Shown: positions 50,230 to 62,312, counted from the first letter of the stretch. The stretch is 64,000 nucleotides of DNA from Saxidomus purpurata (GCA_022818135.1 JAFMSR010000017.1:5439403-5503402); one strand, 5' to 3'. The notes: generated by a model not told the origin, from the sequence alone. Translations and numbers: made by a program.

Positions 50230-50351
50230 AGAGGGCAAAGATAACCCTATATCGCTCACCTGTATATTAATTGCCAATAATACTAGGGGTCATGATTTTA
50301 ATATAATTCGTAGAGGTCCACTATACAATGCTTAGTAACATTTCAAATATT

Positions 50352-50395
<44 letters not shown>

Positions 50396-51292
50396 GTGGG
50401 CCTTGTGTTTTTTTAAGTTTGACCTCTATAAGCTTATGCGAAATCAAGTGACTCCCCCCCCACCCCCTCTCCGGGAAGGGTTGATTTAACCCGGGGGTCA
50501 TGATTTGAACAATCTTGGTAATGGTCCACAAAGCAATTATGCGTGCTAAATATCTAAGTTCTAGGCCTTGTGGTTTCAGAAAGAAGACTTTTTAAGTTTT
50601 TCTTATGTAAAATCAAGAGACCCCCGGGCTGGATCAGTTTTAGCCCAGGGGTCATGATTTGAACAAACTTGTAAGAGGTCCACTGAACAATGTTGCATGC
50701 CAAATATCTCAGCTCTAAATCATGTGCTTTCAGAGAACAATGTTTTTAAAGTTTCTCCTATATAAGCCTATGTAAAATCATGAGACCCCCGGGCGGGGTC
50801 AATATTAACCCGGGGCCCATATTTTTAACAATCTTGGTGAAGGTCTACAAGACAATGCTGCATGTCAAATATCTAAGCTCTAAGCCTTGTGGTTTTAGAG
50901 AACAAGATTTTTAAAGTTTTTCCTATATAGCCTAATTAAAACCAAGTAACCCCCGGGCGTTGTCAATTTTGATCCGGGGATCGTAATTTGAACAAACTTG
51001 GTAGAGGTCTACTAAGTAATGCTACATGCCAAATATTTAAGCTCTATGCCTTGTGGTTTCAGAGTAGAAGATTTTAAAGTGTTTCCTATTTGTTGTCATA
51101 GCCAACAGAGTTCTGCAACGAATGGAATACTTTAATCAATTGTGGTAGAGCTTCACGCAAGGAACATCTCTGCGTAGTTATGTCAACGTTGGTCCAGTGG
51201 TTTTAGAGGAGATGTCGTTTAAATCAAAATGTTTACGGACGACGGACAACCATCCATTAGAAAAGCTCATCCTGGCAAAGCCAGGTGAGCTA
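50230..51292 (+). repeat. family-A hairpin-ended bivalve repeat, about five units
   Basis: Head AGAGGGCAAAGATAACCCTA then TATCGCTCACCTG; tandem units of about 165-175 bp (each with CATGATTTGAACAA and CCTTGTGGTTTCAGAG-like phrases); end GACGACGGACAACC then the hairpin AGCTCATCCTGGCAAAGCCA with GGTGAGCT. A (CT)n run interrupts the first unit. Same family as 4774-5554 and 60,441-62,312, opposite orientation. Confidence 0.75.
50356..50391. repeat. (CT)18 microsatellite
   Basis: Pure CT dinucleotide run inside the first unit of the surrounding repeat. Confidence 0.9.
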
Positions 51293-51854
51293 AAAAACAA
51301 ATAAGATTTAAATACTATATCCGAATTGAAGTTAAAACGATAAAAGTAATCGCTGTATTCAACAACCGGTCGAACTATTTGTACCAATAGGGATATTTTC
51401 AAAACGGCGGTTTACAGTTTCTGTAAGCAAGCAATATTTTCTTTAATTGTTTGGCGTAAACATGATACCGAGCCATTTCTAGCAAATGAAAAAAACATTT
51501 TCCAAGAAGTAAATGACTTTATATATTGAAGCGCCTTAATTTTGACAAACAGCAATTAGTAGGGTGACAATCAGTCAAAAAGGGCTCTATTTTTTAAGTA
51601 ACCTGGACCCCCCCTTATAACAAGCTGAGTCATATATCAAAATGTTCGTAATAGATTGTAGTTTATGAAACTGCCGGCATAAATTGGCATAAATGGTGGC
51701 GTTCCGAAAAATCCAAGATGGCGTCCAAGATGGCCGCCAAAACTGAAAAATCCAGTTTTTGTAGTACTGTTGGTCCAGATTTTTTTTAAAGATTGTGTTT
51801 TGGTTTTAAACATTGAAATGTATAAATACACACTAAATATACGATTTTATGATG

Positions 51855-52905
51855 TTTTTTTCACGAATTTAGGGAAATTTATGAAAAAATTGACAATTTT
51901 ACCCGTAAGAGTGATCAATTTTTCGGTTTTGAGAGGTATTTTTTTAACAGCAGTTCATTTTTTTACCAATTTGATACACCTATGTTGCAAGAAATAAAAT
52001 ATGACTTATAGCTTATCAAAATAATTATATTACAGCAGTAAAAAGAGAACAAAATTTGAATGCACATGCATTTAAAAGTGGGTGGGGTAATTTCACATGT
52101 ATTTTAGCTCTATGTATTCATTGTTTATTTGAACATTTTATTTATTTTACCTTCGATATTTTGTACTTCAAATGGATAGTTTCCAACTTATATGTACTAC
52201 TTAGCAAATTTTAATATGCAGATCATTTAGTAGAATCCAAAATGGCTTCCAAAATGGCCGCCATTTAGACTAAAATATGGTCAAATTTAAGGGTACTGGG
52301 CACTTGGAGTGTACTTTTCTTATATTGATATATTCTTTACCAGCTTATATGCACAACTGTTTTTAAGAAGACACATTCATTGATTTGACTTCATATATGA
52401 CTAATACTTTTGACTGAAAACTACAGTTTTTAACAACACGGTTGGGTTTTGGAAAGCAAACACCGTTATTACCTTGTTACATAAAGAATAGCTGAGCAGT
52501 CGAAACAGTGAAAACTGTTACTTATTTCAGCTACATTTTTCATACTGTTTCATCATATGTTTTAGCAACATTTTCTGATTGCTTTATAAAATGTGGAAAT
52601 GAATAAAAATGTAGATAAGCCAAATTTGATGAGTAACATTTAGCAATATCACCTGTTCAGAGAAATTTATGAAAAAAAATGACAATTTTACCCTTTAAAA
52701 TGGACAATTTTCGGTGTTGGAATGATATTTTTTGTAACAGCAGTTCAATTTTTTTACCAATTTGATACATTTATGTGACAAAGAAATAAAATTTGGCTCA
52801 TAGCTACTCAAAATAGTTATATAACAGCAGAAAGAAAAATATTAAAAAAAAAAGTTGCACAAGCATTTAAAAGTGGGTGGGGTAATTTCACACGCATTTT
52901 CTCCA
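51855..52905 (+). repeat. ~240-bp direct repeat, two copies
   Basis: About 51,860-52,100 and 52,665-52,905 share GGGAAATTTATGAAAAA-like starts, CAGCAGTTCA, ACCAATTTGATACA and AAAAGTGGGTGGGGTAATTT. The spacer holds one further copy of an AAAATGGC(T/C)-type phrase. Non-coding. Confidence 0.7.
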
Positions 52906-53419
52906 ACTGCATTATCCTCTTCAACAAAATGCACAGAAAAGCTTTGAGACTAAAACAGTTATTATCTTAAAGTAGTGACCTTAGTCTGAGATAAAACTCA
53001 AATACACGAGTTACCTGATATTATTACACGTGTTTTCCACTTCCATAGTAAACGGTATGTGTATAACTTCGTTGGTTGCTTATTCGTTACAGACACAAAG
53101 GCTCATTAACATAATGCATCACATTATCAACATGTAGAACTCATCACATAATCAAATAGTATGTAACAAATAACCCAAGGTAGCAATGTATTGAAAATTT
53201 CAGCTAACTGTTAGTTACAGCAAAACTCATTCAGAGACTTAAAATCTGCAACAGCGGCATTATGATCTGTTTTTTGTACAGTAAAAACATATTTATTTAA
53301 TTCAGTAAATTATATTAAAATGCAAACGGAAAACTGCAAGGAAATGTAAGACATAAGTCTAGCAGTCTTCGATTCCAGTAAAAGCTAACATCGTAAACAC
53401 TTTTTAACTAGTACCTGTG

Positions 53420-55255
53420 TTTTCATACAGCCTTTACACACACAGACTTGTGTACAAGGTTGTTGATTTCTTGTGCAGATGCATTCATCACAGCACAGCA
53501 AAGACGAACCAGGTTACTTTAAAGTTCTAGTACTGCGGCAGGTTGTGACATTATCTTTATGATAAAGCCAAATGTATCTTCGTCAACCACATAACAAAAA
53601 TCTAATGGGTTAGTCAGGGACAGTTTTGTTTTTGTCAAATTTCTCAAAATTACTAAGTGATAAGTACAACGAAGTAAATTCAACATAAAACTGTCATCAG
53701 TTGGAGGAAGCTTTTTTGGTTTAACCCGTTTCTCTTCAAGAACAATACTTCTATGCAAAGAATTTAGGGAATCACAGTTTCCAGACCCATAAAGGCACTC
53801 ACCAAGATCAGTGGCAGCAGACCTAGACACAGAAGACAAACGGGGATCACAGTCAAAGCCGGATAGTTCACAAAGTTTGTCTGCATATTTCAAAAGTACC
53901 TGGACTGCTTTCTTTTTACCTACTAGTATGCCATACATGGATGAAATATTTAACATACCTTGCAAGATCATCTCTAGCTGGGCAGGCAACAAATTTGCAA
54001 CTTTCATAATGAGTTGGTATATACGTGTACATGTGCAGTATGTATAGATTTTCGACCAGTTTTGAGAAAAAGTGTGTCAATACCAAGACTATTGTAGTAA
54101 TGAACCAACAGAACCAAACAATCTCTGTCTGGACTAACAGTAACGGTTTTCTTGATCCCACATAGAAGGCTATTATGCCAATTGCATAATTATTCTACAA
54201 TTAGCTTCTTCCTAACTGAACTATATTTCGTAATTAAAAAGAAACAGCATTACAGCGAATATAAAGGGTTTTTCAACCATACCACCGAAGACGAAAATGA
54301 TTTATTCCCTCTCAAGTAGACCCTTGCAATTTTCAATTTTGCTTTTTCTACTGACCAAGACTCTCACCAAGTCTGGTATCAACAGGTTAATTTTCATATA
54401 TTACAGCAGTGGCAGTGGAAGCAATATTACCACGTTTCTGGCATGTCTGGAGTTTTAAACTATTTGTAAAATACTAGTCAAAGATAACATGTACTTATGT
54501 ACTTTGAACACTGTTTTTTATAACGTAATTCCAGAATCCAGCAGTCATCTGTACGTACGTTTTTGATCATAAGAAGGTTGCAACATATAAATAACTGCCA
54601 TAGCATCATACACAACACAGTCAGGGTCAGACATACTTTAGAGAGTAAAAATCATGATTTACAATTTTCTCCAATTTCTTGCCTAAGTCATTTTTTTTTT
54701 TGGTTTACATCATAATTATCTCCAGTACATATATCTGAAAACAAACTTAGTGGAATGGGTGCATTTTCGAAGGAAAGTAGACGTTCGAAAGGAACCTCTT
54801 TGAGGGCATTAATAGCAAATAATTTCACATACATTTCTTCATCATTTAAACTGACCACCTTTGAATTTACATCAACAACACGGTTTGAACTTTTGATTGT
54901 TTTCAGTCAGTTTTGCCATTGGTAGGTCAAAAATTCTTTTGAAGGTTTGTTGTTTTCAAACGGAATCAGTCGCTCATTTAAAAGTCATACACACCTGCGA
55001 AATTTACATTCCAGTTGCGAAGTTAAGCAGTTTTGTCTAAAAAGGGGTCTAAACATTCTCATCAAACATCTCAAGCACTTTATGTTCTGCCTTCATGTAT
55101 GTTTTTACGAAAAGGCGTAAAAGTGCGATGTTTGTTGTACAAACATTGAGGCCAGTATCAAAACTACAAGAGTATGAAGAAGAATCTTTTGATATCAGAG
55201 GTCGAGACAGAAACCAGCGTTCCAACGCACTGTCAGTATGTGTGATACCAATCAT
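53420..55255 (-). pseudogene. XPG/FEN-like nuclease with Cys-rich tail, broken relic
   Basis: Pieces in order on the minus strand: ITHTDSALERWFLSRPL (about 55,245); DEEMYVKLFAINALKEVPFE then APIPLSLF (about 54,840-54,720); CVVYDAMAVIYMLQPSYDQK (about 54,630-54,570); DRDCLVLLVHYYNSLGIDTL (about 54,130-54,070); MYGILVGKKKAVQVLLKYAD (about 53,940-53,890); LPPTDDSFMLNLLRCTYH then MSQPAAVLEL (about 53,700-53,520); and, after a stop and frameshift, CCDECICTRNQQPCTQVCVC (about 53,490-53,430). DAMAVI, the DxD block and the GKKKAVQVL helix pair recall FEN1/XPG-type flap nucleases. The last parts match an abundant uncharacterised animal protein family that ends in a CXC-type cysteine cluster. At least four frame changes show it is dead. 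The family name is inference from motifs. Confidence 0.5.
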
Positions 55256-55879
55256 TTAGGTGACTTTGTAGCTTCGTTTGCAGTTACTTCTAATATATAG
55301 TCAAACCAAACACCATTGAATTGAACCCTGCGTCAGTTTAGTTACGATGGAATATTTCTCAAATACATCTACTTATTCATTGGGGAGTTGATTAATTTGA
55401 AGGACAAGATGGCATGAATCTTGAGTACACTGTTCGATTTGCAGCAAACAAGAAACATCCCACAATCCATGCCTTGATGGCACAAGGTACAGTGTGAGAG
55501 GAAGAGAACTCCTGTTAGTAGTCGTCCCAAAATCTAAACAAATTAGAGGTAGATCTTCATGCAGATCTGAGTTCAGCAATGATAGGGAGAAAATAACTTT
55601 TAATTTCTTCTACCATTTCTTGCACAACTTCCTGCTAAACCAAAACACAATCTTTAAAAAAAATCTGGACCAACAGTACTACAAAAACTGGATTTTTCAG
55701 TTTTGGCGGCCATCTTGGACGCCATCTTGGATTTTTCGGAACGCCACCATTTATGCCAATTTATGCCGGCAGTTTCATAAACTACAATCTATTACGAACA
55801 TTTTGATATATGACTCAGCTTGTTATAAGGGGGGGTCCAGGTTCCCATTTTTTAAAGCCAGAAAGTCACCCTACTAATC

Positions 55880-56640
55880 TGTGGACAACACGTGGAGAGG
55901 GGTGGGGGGAATCGATTTTGTATTTGGTCAGTCAAACAATTTGATTGAAATATCTAGACGGCTTCATGTTAATTTCGTTCTACGAGGTCCTTTTTACAAG
56001 TGTTAGTGGATGTAACAGCTGCAGGGAATTGAACAAATTCCCGCAGCAGGTACTTCTCCTTTATATAGTCAAAACAATTTGACGTTCCGCACTTAATTTT
56101 ATTTTCTAGGTGGTTTATCGAAATACAACGGTGAATTATATCCCGATAAACTCACTGACCACTCAGTGAAAATCATCAGAAATTGTTACCCTGATTAATA
56201 TCAAAAAGTATACCGAACGTTCTGAATACCGGAAACCATATGACGATGACGTCGTTACATGTAAAATGACGTCATGTTTGCGATGCTTTTTGATGACGTT
56301 TCCCGCAATATTTGACAATTTTTGACATAAACTCAATAGAAGTAGAGTTTGAAAAATACAATAAACAGAAACTTGTTATACATGCATATGGATAATGAAT
56401 AGGAATGCATAGCTGAAACTTTGACTTCCAAGGATTCTATTATTTATGTTTTGGATGTTATTTAGTTTGGCATCAGTTATAGGGTATGTCTCTTGATAGC
56501 TTATTTACTGACGAAAACTATCACAAACTGCAATACATGCATTTCTGATGACGTTTCCCGCAACAGTTGACATTTTATTGAAATAAACTCAATAAAAGTA
56601 GAGTTTGAGATATACAATAAAACAGAAAATTGTTATATTT
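55880..56640. other. non-coding; two direct copies of a ~95-bp block before the minisatellite
   Basis: GATGACGTTTCCCGCAA followed by TTGACA and AACTCAATA(G/A)AAGTAGAG occurs at about 56,291-56,385 and again at 56,545-56,638. Separately, GTAACAGCTGC(A/G)GGGAATT with CTTTATATAGT occurs at about 56,010-56,070 and 57,938-57,990, bracketing the minisatellite. Confidence 0.5.
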
Positions 56641-56646
56641 AAATAA

Positions 56647-57945
56647 TGACTGTTACTATCATCTACTGCTACTACCAACTTCCAATTTTGGTACTGTTAC
56701 TACCATCTACTGCTACTGCAAATTTCAAATTTTGCCTCTGTTACTACCATCTACCGCTACTGCCAACTTCCAATTTTGCCTCTGTTACTACCATCTACCG
56801 CTACTGCCAAATTCGAATTTTGCTACTGTTACTACCATCTACTGCTACTGCCAATTTCCAATTTTCCTACTGCTACTGCCATCTACCGCTACTGCCAACT
56901 TCGCGTTTTTTGCTACTGTTACTACCATCTACCGCTACTGCCAACTTCCAATTTTGCTACTGTTACTACCATCTACCGCTACTGCCAACTTCCAATTTTG
57001 CTACTGTTACTACCATCTACCGCTACTGCCAACTTCCAATTTTGCTACTGTTACTGCCATCTACCGCTACTGCCAACTTCCAATTTTGCTACTGTTACTA
57101 CCATCTACCGCTACTGCCAACTTCCAATTTTGCTACTGTTACTATCATCTACTGCTACTACCAACTTCCAATTTTGTTACTGTTACTACCATCTACCGCT
57201 ACTGCCAACTTCCAATTTTGCTACTGTTACTACCATCTACCGCTACTGCCAACTTCCAATTTTGCTACTGTTACTATCATCTACTGCTACTACCAACTTC
57301 CAATTTTGCTACTGTTACTATCATCTACTGCTACTGCCAACTTCCAATTTTGTTACTGTTACTACCATCTACCGCTACTGCCAACTTCCAATTTTGCTAC
57401 TGTTACTACCATCTACCGCTACTGCCAACTTCCAATTTTGCTACTGTTACTACCATCTACCGCTACTGCCAACTTCCAATTTTGCTACTGTTACTATCAT
57501 CTACTGCTACTACCAACTTCCAATTTTGCTACTGTTACTATCATCTACTGCTACTACCAACTTCCAATTTTGCTACTGCTACTACCATCTACCGCTACTA
57601 CTAACTTCCAATTTGGCTACTGTTACTACCATCTGCTGTTACTGCCAACTTCGAATTTTGCTACTGCTACTACCATCTACCGCTACTGCCAACTTCCAAT
57701 TTTGGTACTGTTACTACCATCTATTGCTACTGACAACTTCCAATTTGGCTACTGTTACTACCATCTGGCGCTACTGCCAACTTCCAATTTTGCTAGTGCT
57801 ACTACCAGCTACTGCTACTGCCAACTTCCAAATTTTTGCTTCTTTTAATACCAGCTACAACTACTACCAACTTAACGATTTTGCTTCTGCCAACTACTGC
57901 TACCGCCAACTTGACACACGCAGGTGTAAATACAGGTAACAGCTG
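56647..57945 (+). repeat. 44-bp minisatellite, about 29 copies
   Basis: The unit begins CTACTGTTACTACCATCTAC and continues with CGCTACTGCCAACTTCCAAT and TTTG; its period is 44 bp (for example starts at 57,001 and 57,045). Since 44 is not divisible by three, each reading frame cycles through all three phases of the unit every 132 bp. The unit has no plus-strand stop in any phase, so all three plus frames stay open for 324-400 codons. They are repeat artefacts, not genes. Copies near the ends are more diverged than those in the middle. Confidence 0.9.
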
Positions 57946-57949
57946 CGGG

Positions 57950-59005
57950 AATTTGACATACTCCCACAGATGTTACATCCCCTTTATATAGTTATGTGTG
58001 CATTCTTGGACCAACAGCTTTTCGTTTATTGATTGGAAATCAAATTTGCCTAAAGTTCACTACGGCCTTGACCTATTAATTTGAGCTAGTAACCCCATAA
58101 AAGACAACTCTTTCTGCCTAGTGAGTTTGAGAATGGCCTTTTTAAGCTTCATCGTTGTTAATTTATTGATCGGAAATGCAGTGGGATATACATTCCATCC
58201 CAAAACGGTATGCCTCCGGAGACTAACATTTGTAATTTAGTACAAAGCGACATTCCGAAACTAAAAAAGTAGATAAAGAGACGTTTCTTGTGTGAAGCAG
58301 TGCATTATAAATTGTGACTTTTTTCTGTGGTTTGAAAAATGCTACAATATATTTCTTTATGAAAGTATGTGTCGTCATGAGCTAATAAATAGATAATTAT
58401 TAAAGTCTAGTGTATTTGTGTATAATTGATAGACGATTTGGCGCCACTGATAGAATAAGATTAGTGATAAATTAGATAATTGGAGGGGTTAAAGCAAAAA
58501 GGTTCCATGTGCATATAAACAACGTAAAATTTACATCGACATAAAATGTTGTTTCAAATTATCGTGTTGCTGAATAAAACACCTTTAATGAAATTCATAT
58601 ATAAAGAGAAAGAAAAAGAAACAAGAACTATCTTTAAGATGGTCGGCGCGATTTTAAGTACATTTGTATGTATATGAAACAGATTACTAGCTAGACTTCA
58701 TAGTAATGATTCCTGTCAAATTTTATCATATTAGAAGATAGGCGAGGCCAATACTTTTATTACCAGGTCCCTGTGACCGTTGACTTATAGTTACCCCTAA
58801 TCGTTATTTGCACGGCCAGATTTCATATACTGATGTTTTCTATCAAGTTGTATTAAAATCCAGTAAGGTGTTTGGGAAATGCAGTAAAATATAGACAAAA
58901 TTCAAGAATTATTCTGCGAAGTCCCATATGCAGCGGTCAAGGTTGCTGGTATTCTGCGACTTAATGGCTTCTCTCAAAATCGTGGCCATTCTCAACAAAA
59001 ACAGA
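57950..59005. other. non-coding, nothing recognised
   Basis: No supported exon or clear repeat apart from the short block shared with 56,010-56,070. Confidence 0.3.
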
Positions 59006-59010
59006 AGCTG

Positions 59011-59082
59011 CTCTCCGTCGAGGAATTGAACCTGGATCTCCCGATCGACAGGCGGGGATGCATACCACTGCCCTAAGGAAAA
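59011..59082 (-). tRNA. tRNA-Asp(GTC)-derived sequence (pseudogene or SINE head)
   Basis: Read on the minus strand, 72 nt align without gaps to the animal tRNA-Asp plan: TTAGGGCAGTGGT (A box), CCCCGCCTGTCGATCGGG (anticodon stem-loop with GTC), AGGTTCAATTCCT (B box and T arm) and ACGGAGAG at the 3' side. The 5' acceptor strand (TTTTCCT) does not pair well with the 3' side, and the T stem has mismatches, so a functional tRNA is unlikely. It may be the head of a tRNA-derived SINE. Confidence 0.6.
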
Positions 59083-59246
59083 TTGTTGATAAACGACGAC
59101 AAAGGAAATGCATCATCGTGGAAAACAAAATTAATTACTGCTGCTTTGCGGCGTCAGTATCGAATAGGTTTCAATTTTGGACTATGGGGTTGCATGATCA
59201 AATAGGGAGCAGTCAACATTGTTATTTTAAATATAAACAATGTTTT

Positions 59247-59746
59247 NNNNNNNNNNNNNNNNNNNNNNNNNNNNNNNNNNNNNNNNNNNNNNNNNNNNNN
59301 NNNNNNNNNNNNNNNNNNNNNNNNNNNNNNNNNNNNNNNNNNNNNNNNNNNNNNNNNNNNNNNNNNNNNNNNNNNNNNNNNNNNNNNNNNNNNNNNNNNN
59401 NNNNNNNNNNNNNNNNNNNNNNNNNNNNNNNNNNNNNNNNNNNNNNNNNNNNNNNNNNNNNNNNNNNNNNNNNNNNNNNNNNNNNNNNNNNNNNNNNNNN
59501 NNNNNNNNNNNNNNNNNNNNNNNNNNNNNNNNNNNNNNNNNNNNNNNNNNNNNNNNNNNNNNNNNNNNNNNNNNNNNNNNNNNNNNNNNNNNNNNNNNNN
59601 NNNNNNNNNNNNNNNNNNNNNNNNNNNNNNNNNNNNNNNNNNNNNNNNNNNNNNNNNNNNNNNNNNNNNNNNNNNNNNNNNNNNNNNNNNNNNNNNNNNN
59701 NNNNNNNNNNNNNNNNNNNNNNNNNNNNNNNNNNNNNNNNNNNNNN
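59247..59746. other. assembly gap of exactly 500 N
   Basis: Unknown bases. The flanks suggest a tandem duplication was not resolved here: the 79 bp just right of the gap match 60,355-60,432. All reading frames spanning it are meaningless. Confidence 0.99.
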
Positions 59747-59766
59747 CATTTGGCATACTAAACAAT
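59747..59766 (-). CDS. 5' edge of a second copy of the Ala/Thr/Pro-rich exon
   Basis: The minus-strand acceptor TGTGTTATTTTCAG and the first 20 exon bases (ATTGTTTAGTATGCC and on) repeat those of the exon at 60,196-60,372. The rest of the exon falls in the gap. The intron sequence upstream is also nearly identical to the other copy over about 60 bp, so this is a segmental tandem duplication. Confidence 0.6.
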
Positions 59767-60195
59767 CTGAAAATAACACAGCGTACACATAAGAACATTT
59801 CTGAGATGAGAATCAGAGCAACAGGTTTATGTTTTTGTTTTGGGCCATTAAACATCAGTAAATTTCCAATAATTTGAAACTGCTTACTTACTAAATTGAT
59901 GTATGATTGTTCTTTGCCCCATACCCCATTGGAACTAATTTGTTTAATGTCATAGACATACCAGAGTTATGTGGGAGGTTATTAAATCTGGATTCAACCC
60001 CCTGCTGCTGGACAGTATCATTGTTTGCATTGGTTGTTTACAGTCATCGTTTTGTTGTTCGTGTTTTTGTGTGTATGTTTTCCTGGTCTGTGCATTGGCT
60101 GACTTAATGTTGTGAATGTTGCTCTTTCTAGATTCCAACGTTTTCCATATTCATAAAATAGCGGTTCTTGTGACAATATGTATTGGAATACTCAC

Positions 60196-60372
60196 TAAAG
60201 AATCAGTGGCTCGGTTGGCTCAGGGGCAAGTGTCTTAACTGCAGGTGCTTTGTCAGTTGCAGAGGGAGTTGGTTCAGTTGCCTCTGCAGCAGGCAGCTTT
60301 GCTTCATCAGTGGCAGATGCGTCAGTTGCCATGGTTTCTGAAGCCGCGGTATCATCTGGCATACTAAACAAT
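60196..60372 (-). CDS. Ala/Thr/Pro/Glu-rich exon of an unidentified gene
   Basis: A 177-bp stretch runs between the acceptor TGTGTTATTTTCAG and the donor GTGAGTATT. It enters and leaves in the same phase (one base completes a codon at the start, two bases remain at the end), so it adds exactly 59 codons. It encodes SMPDDTAASETMATDASATD, then DEAKLPAAEATEPTPSATDK and APAVKTLAPEPTEP, a low-complexity acidic, Ala/Thr/Pro-rich segment probably disordered. If the donor is not used, the frame ends at TAG at the same place. A second copy begins at 59,766. Flanking exons were not found, and the function is unknown. Confidence 0.5.
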
Positions 60373-60440
60373 CTGAAAATAACACAGCGTATACATAAGA
60401 ACATTTCTGAGATGAGAATCAGAGCAACAGGTGTTGTTTT

Positions 60441-62312
60441 TTAGCTCGCCTGGCTACGCCAGGATGAGCTTTTCTGATCGATGATTGTCCGTCGTACGTC
60501 GTCCGTCGCACGTCAACATTTTGATTCAAATGACATCTCCTCTGAAACCTCTAGGCCAATGTTGATAAAACTATGCAGGAATGTTCCTTGCATGAAGCTC
60601 TACCAAAATTGTTCAAAGAATTCCATTCCATGCAGAACTCTGGTTGCTATGGCAACAAATAGGGAAAACTTTAAAAATCTTCTTCTCTGAAACCACAAGG
60701 CCTAGAGCTTAGATATTTGGCATGTAGCATTGTCTAGTTGACCTCTACCAAGATTGTTCAAATTATGACCCCCGGGTCAAAATTGACCCCGCGTGGGTGG
60801 GCACTTAGTTTTTGCATAGGCATATATAGGAAAAACTTTAAAAATCTTCTTCTCTGAAACCACAAGGCCTAAAGCATAGATATTTGGCATATAGCATTGT
60901 CAAGTGGACCTCTAGCGGACCTCTACTAAGATTGTTCAAATTATGACCCCTGGGTCAAAATTGACCCCACGCTTGTGGTCACTTAGTTTTGCATAGGCAT
61001 ATATAGGAAAAACTTTATAAATCTTCTTCACTGAAACCACAGAGCCTATAGAGTTTAGATATTTGGCATGTAGCATTGTCTAGTGGACCTCTACCAATAT
61101 TGTTCAAATTATGACCCCCGGGTCAAAATTGACCCCGCACTGGGTGTCACTTAGTTTTACATAGGCTTAATTATATAGGAAAAACTTTAAAAATCTTCTT
61201 CTCTGAAACCACAAGGCCTAGAGCTAAGATATTTGGCATGTAGCATTGTCTAGTGGACCTCTACCCAGATTGTTCAAATTATGACCCCGGATCAAAATTG
61301 ACCCCGCATGGGGTGTCACTTAGTTTTACATAGGCTTAATTATATAGGAAAAACTTTAAAAATCTTCTTCTCTAAAACCACAAGGCCTAGAGCTAAGATG
61401 GTTGGCATGTAGCATTGTCTAGTGGACCTCTACCAAGATTGTTCAAAGTATGCACCTGTGATAAAAATTGACCTCGCCAGGGGGATCAATTAGTTTTGCA
61501 TAGGCTTATATAGGAAAAACTTTAAAAATCTTCTCTGTAATCAAAAGGCCTAGAGCTTAAATATTATGCATGTAGCATTGTCTAGTGGACCTCTACCAAG
61601 ATTGTTCAAATTATGCCCCTGGGTTCAAAATTGACCTTGCCTGGGGGTCATAGTCTTACATAGGGTTATGTAGGAATAACTTTAAAGATCTTCATCTTTG
61701 AAACCACAAGGCCTAGAGCTTAGATATTTACCATGTGGCATTGTCTAGTGGACCACTACCAAGATTGTTCAAATTATGACCCCGTCTCAAAATTGACCGC
61801 ATCTGGGGGTCACTTGGTTTTACATAGGCTTATATACGATAAACTTAAAAAATCTTCTACTCTGAAACCACAAGACCTAGAGATTAGATATTTGGCATGT
61901 AATAATGCCTAGAGGACCTCTACCAAGATTGTTCTAATTATGAACCCCAGGTCAAAATTGACCCCTCCAGGGGGTCACTTGATTTTACATAAGCTTATAC
62001 AGGAAAAACTTTAAAAATCTTCTCTGAAACTACAGGGCCTAGTGCTTAGATATTTAGCATGTAGCATTGCCTAGTAGATGTCTTTTTAGTTGGTTCAAAT
62101 CATGACCCCTGGGGTCAATATTGGCCCTGCCAAGGAGGTCACTTGTTTTACAAAGATTTATATAGGAAAACCTATTTGGTATGTAACATTGTCTTGTGGT
62201 CTTCCACCTACTTTGTTCAAATCATGCCTCATGGGTCAAAATTGACCACTCCCATTAGGCAAGTGGGCTGGTGTTCAGGTGAGGGATATAGGGCCATCAT
62301 GACTCTCTTGTT
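60441..62312 (-). repeat. family-A hairpin-ended bivalve repeat, about ten ~170-bp units
   Basis: Begins with the hairpin TTAGCTCGCCTGGCTACGCC then AGGATGAGCTTTTCT, then a GTCCGTCGTACGTCGTCCGT microsatellite, about ten units (AACTTTAAAAATCTTCTTCT, CACAAGGCCTAGAGCTTAGA, TCTAGTGGACCTCTACCAAG), and closes with CAGGTGAGGGATATAGGGCC then ATCATGACTCTCTTGTT. The units with short internal deletions lie near the 62.1-kb end. Confidence 0.8.

Larger units (their letters stand above)
51559..55874. mobile_element. 4.3-kb inverted-repeat transposon carrying a nuclease-like relic
   Basis: Both ends read GTAGGGTGAC inwards with TA outside (51,557-51,558 and 55,875-55,876). The arms stay complementary for about 230 bp and include the phrase CCAAGATGGCGTCCAAGATG. 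Inside lie a ~240-bp direct repeat (about 51,860-52,100 and 52,665-52,905) and, on the minus strand, the broken gene at 53,420-55,255. The gene sits between the arms, so it probably belongs to the element rather than to the host. The superfamily is not settled; Academ elements are known to carry an XPG-type nuclease, which would fit the gene content, but the TA duplication is not typical for them. Confidence 0.65.

Noticed and set aside
56630..57939. Three overlapping long open frames as genes
   Set aside because: All arise from a 44-bp tandem unit without stops; none has conserved non-repeat sequence.
59058..59855. Open frames crossing the run of N
   Set aside because: They are open only because unknown bases contain no stop codon.
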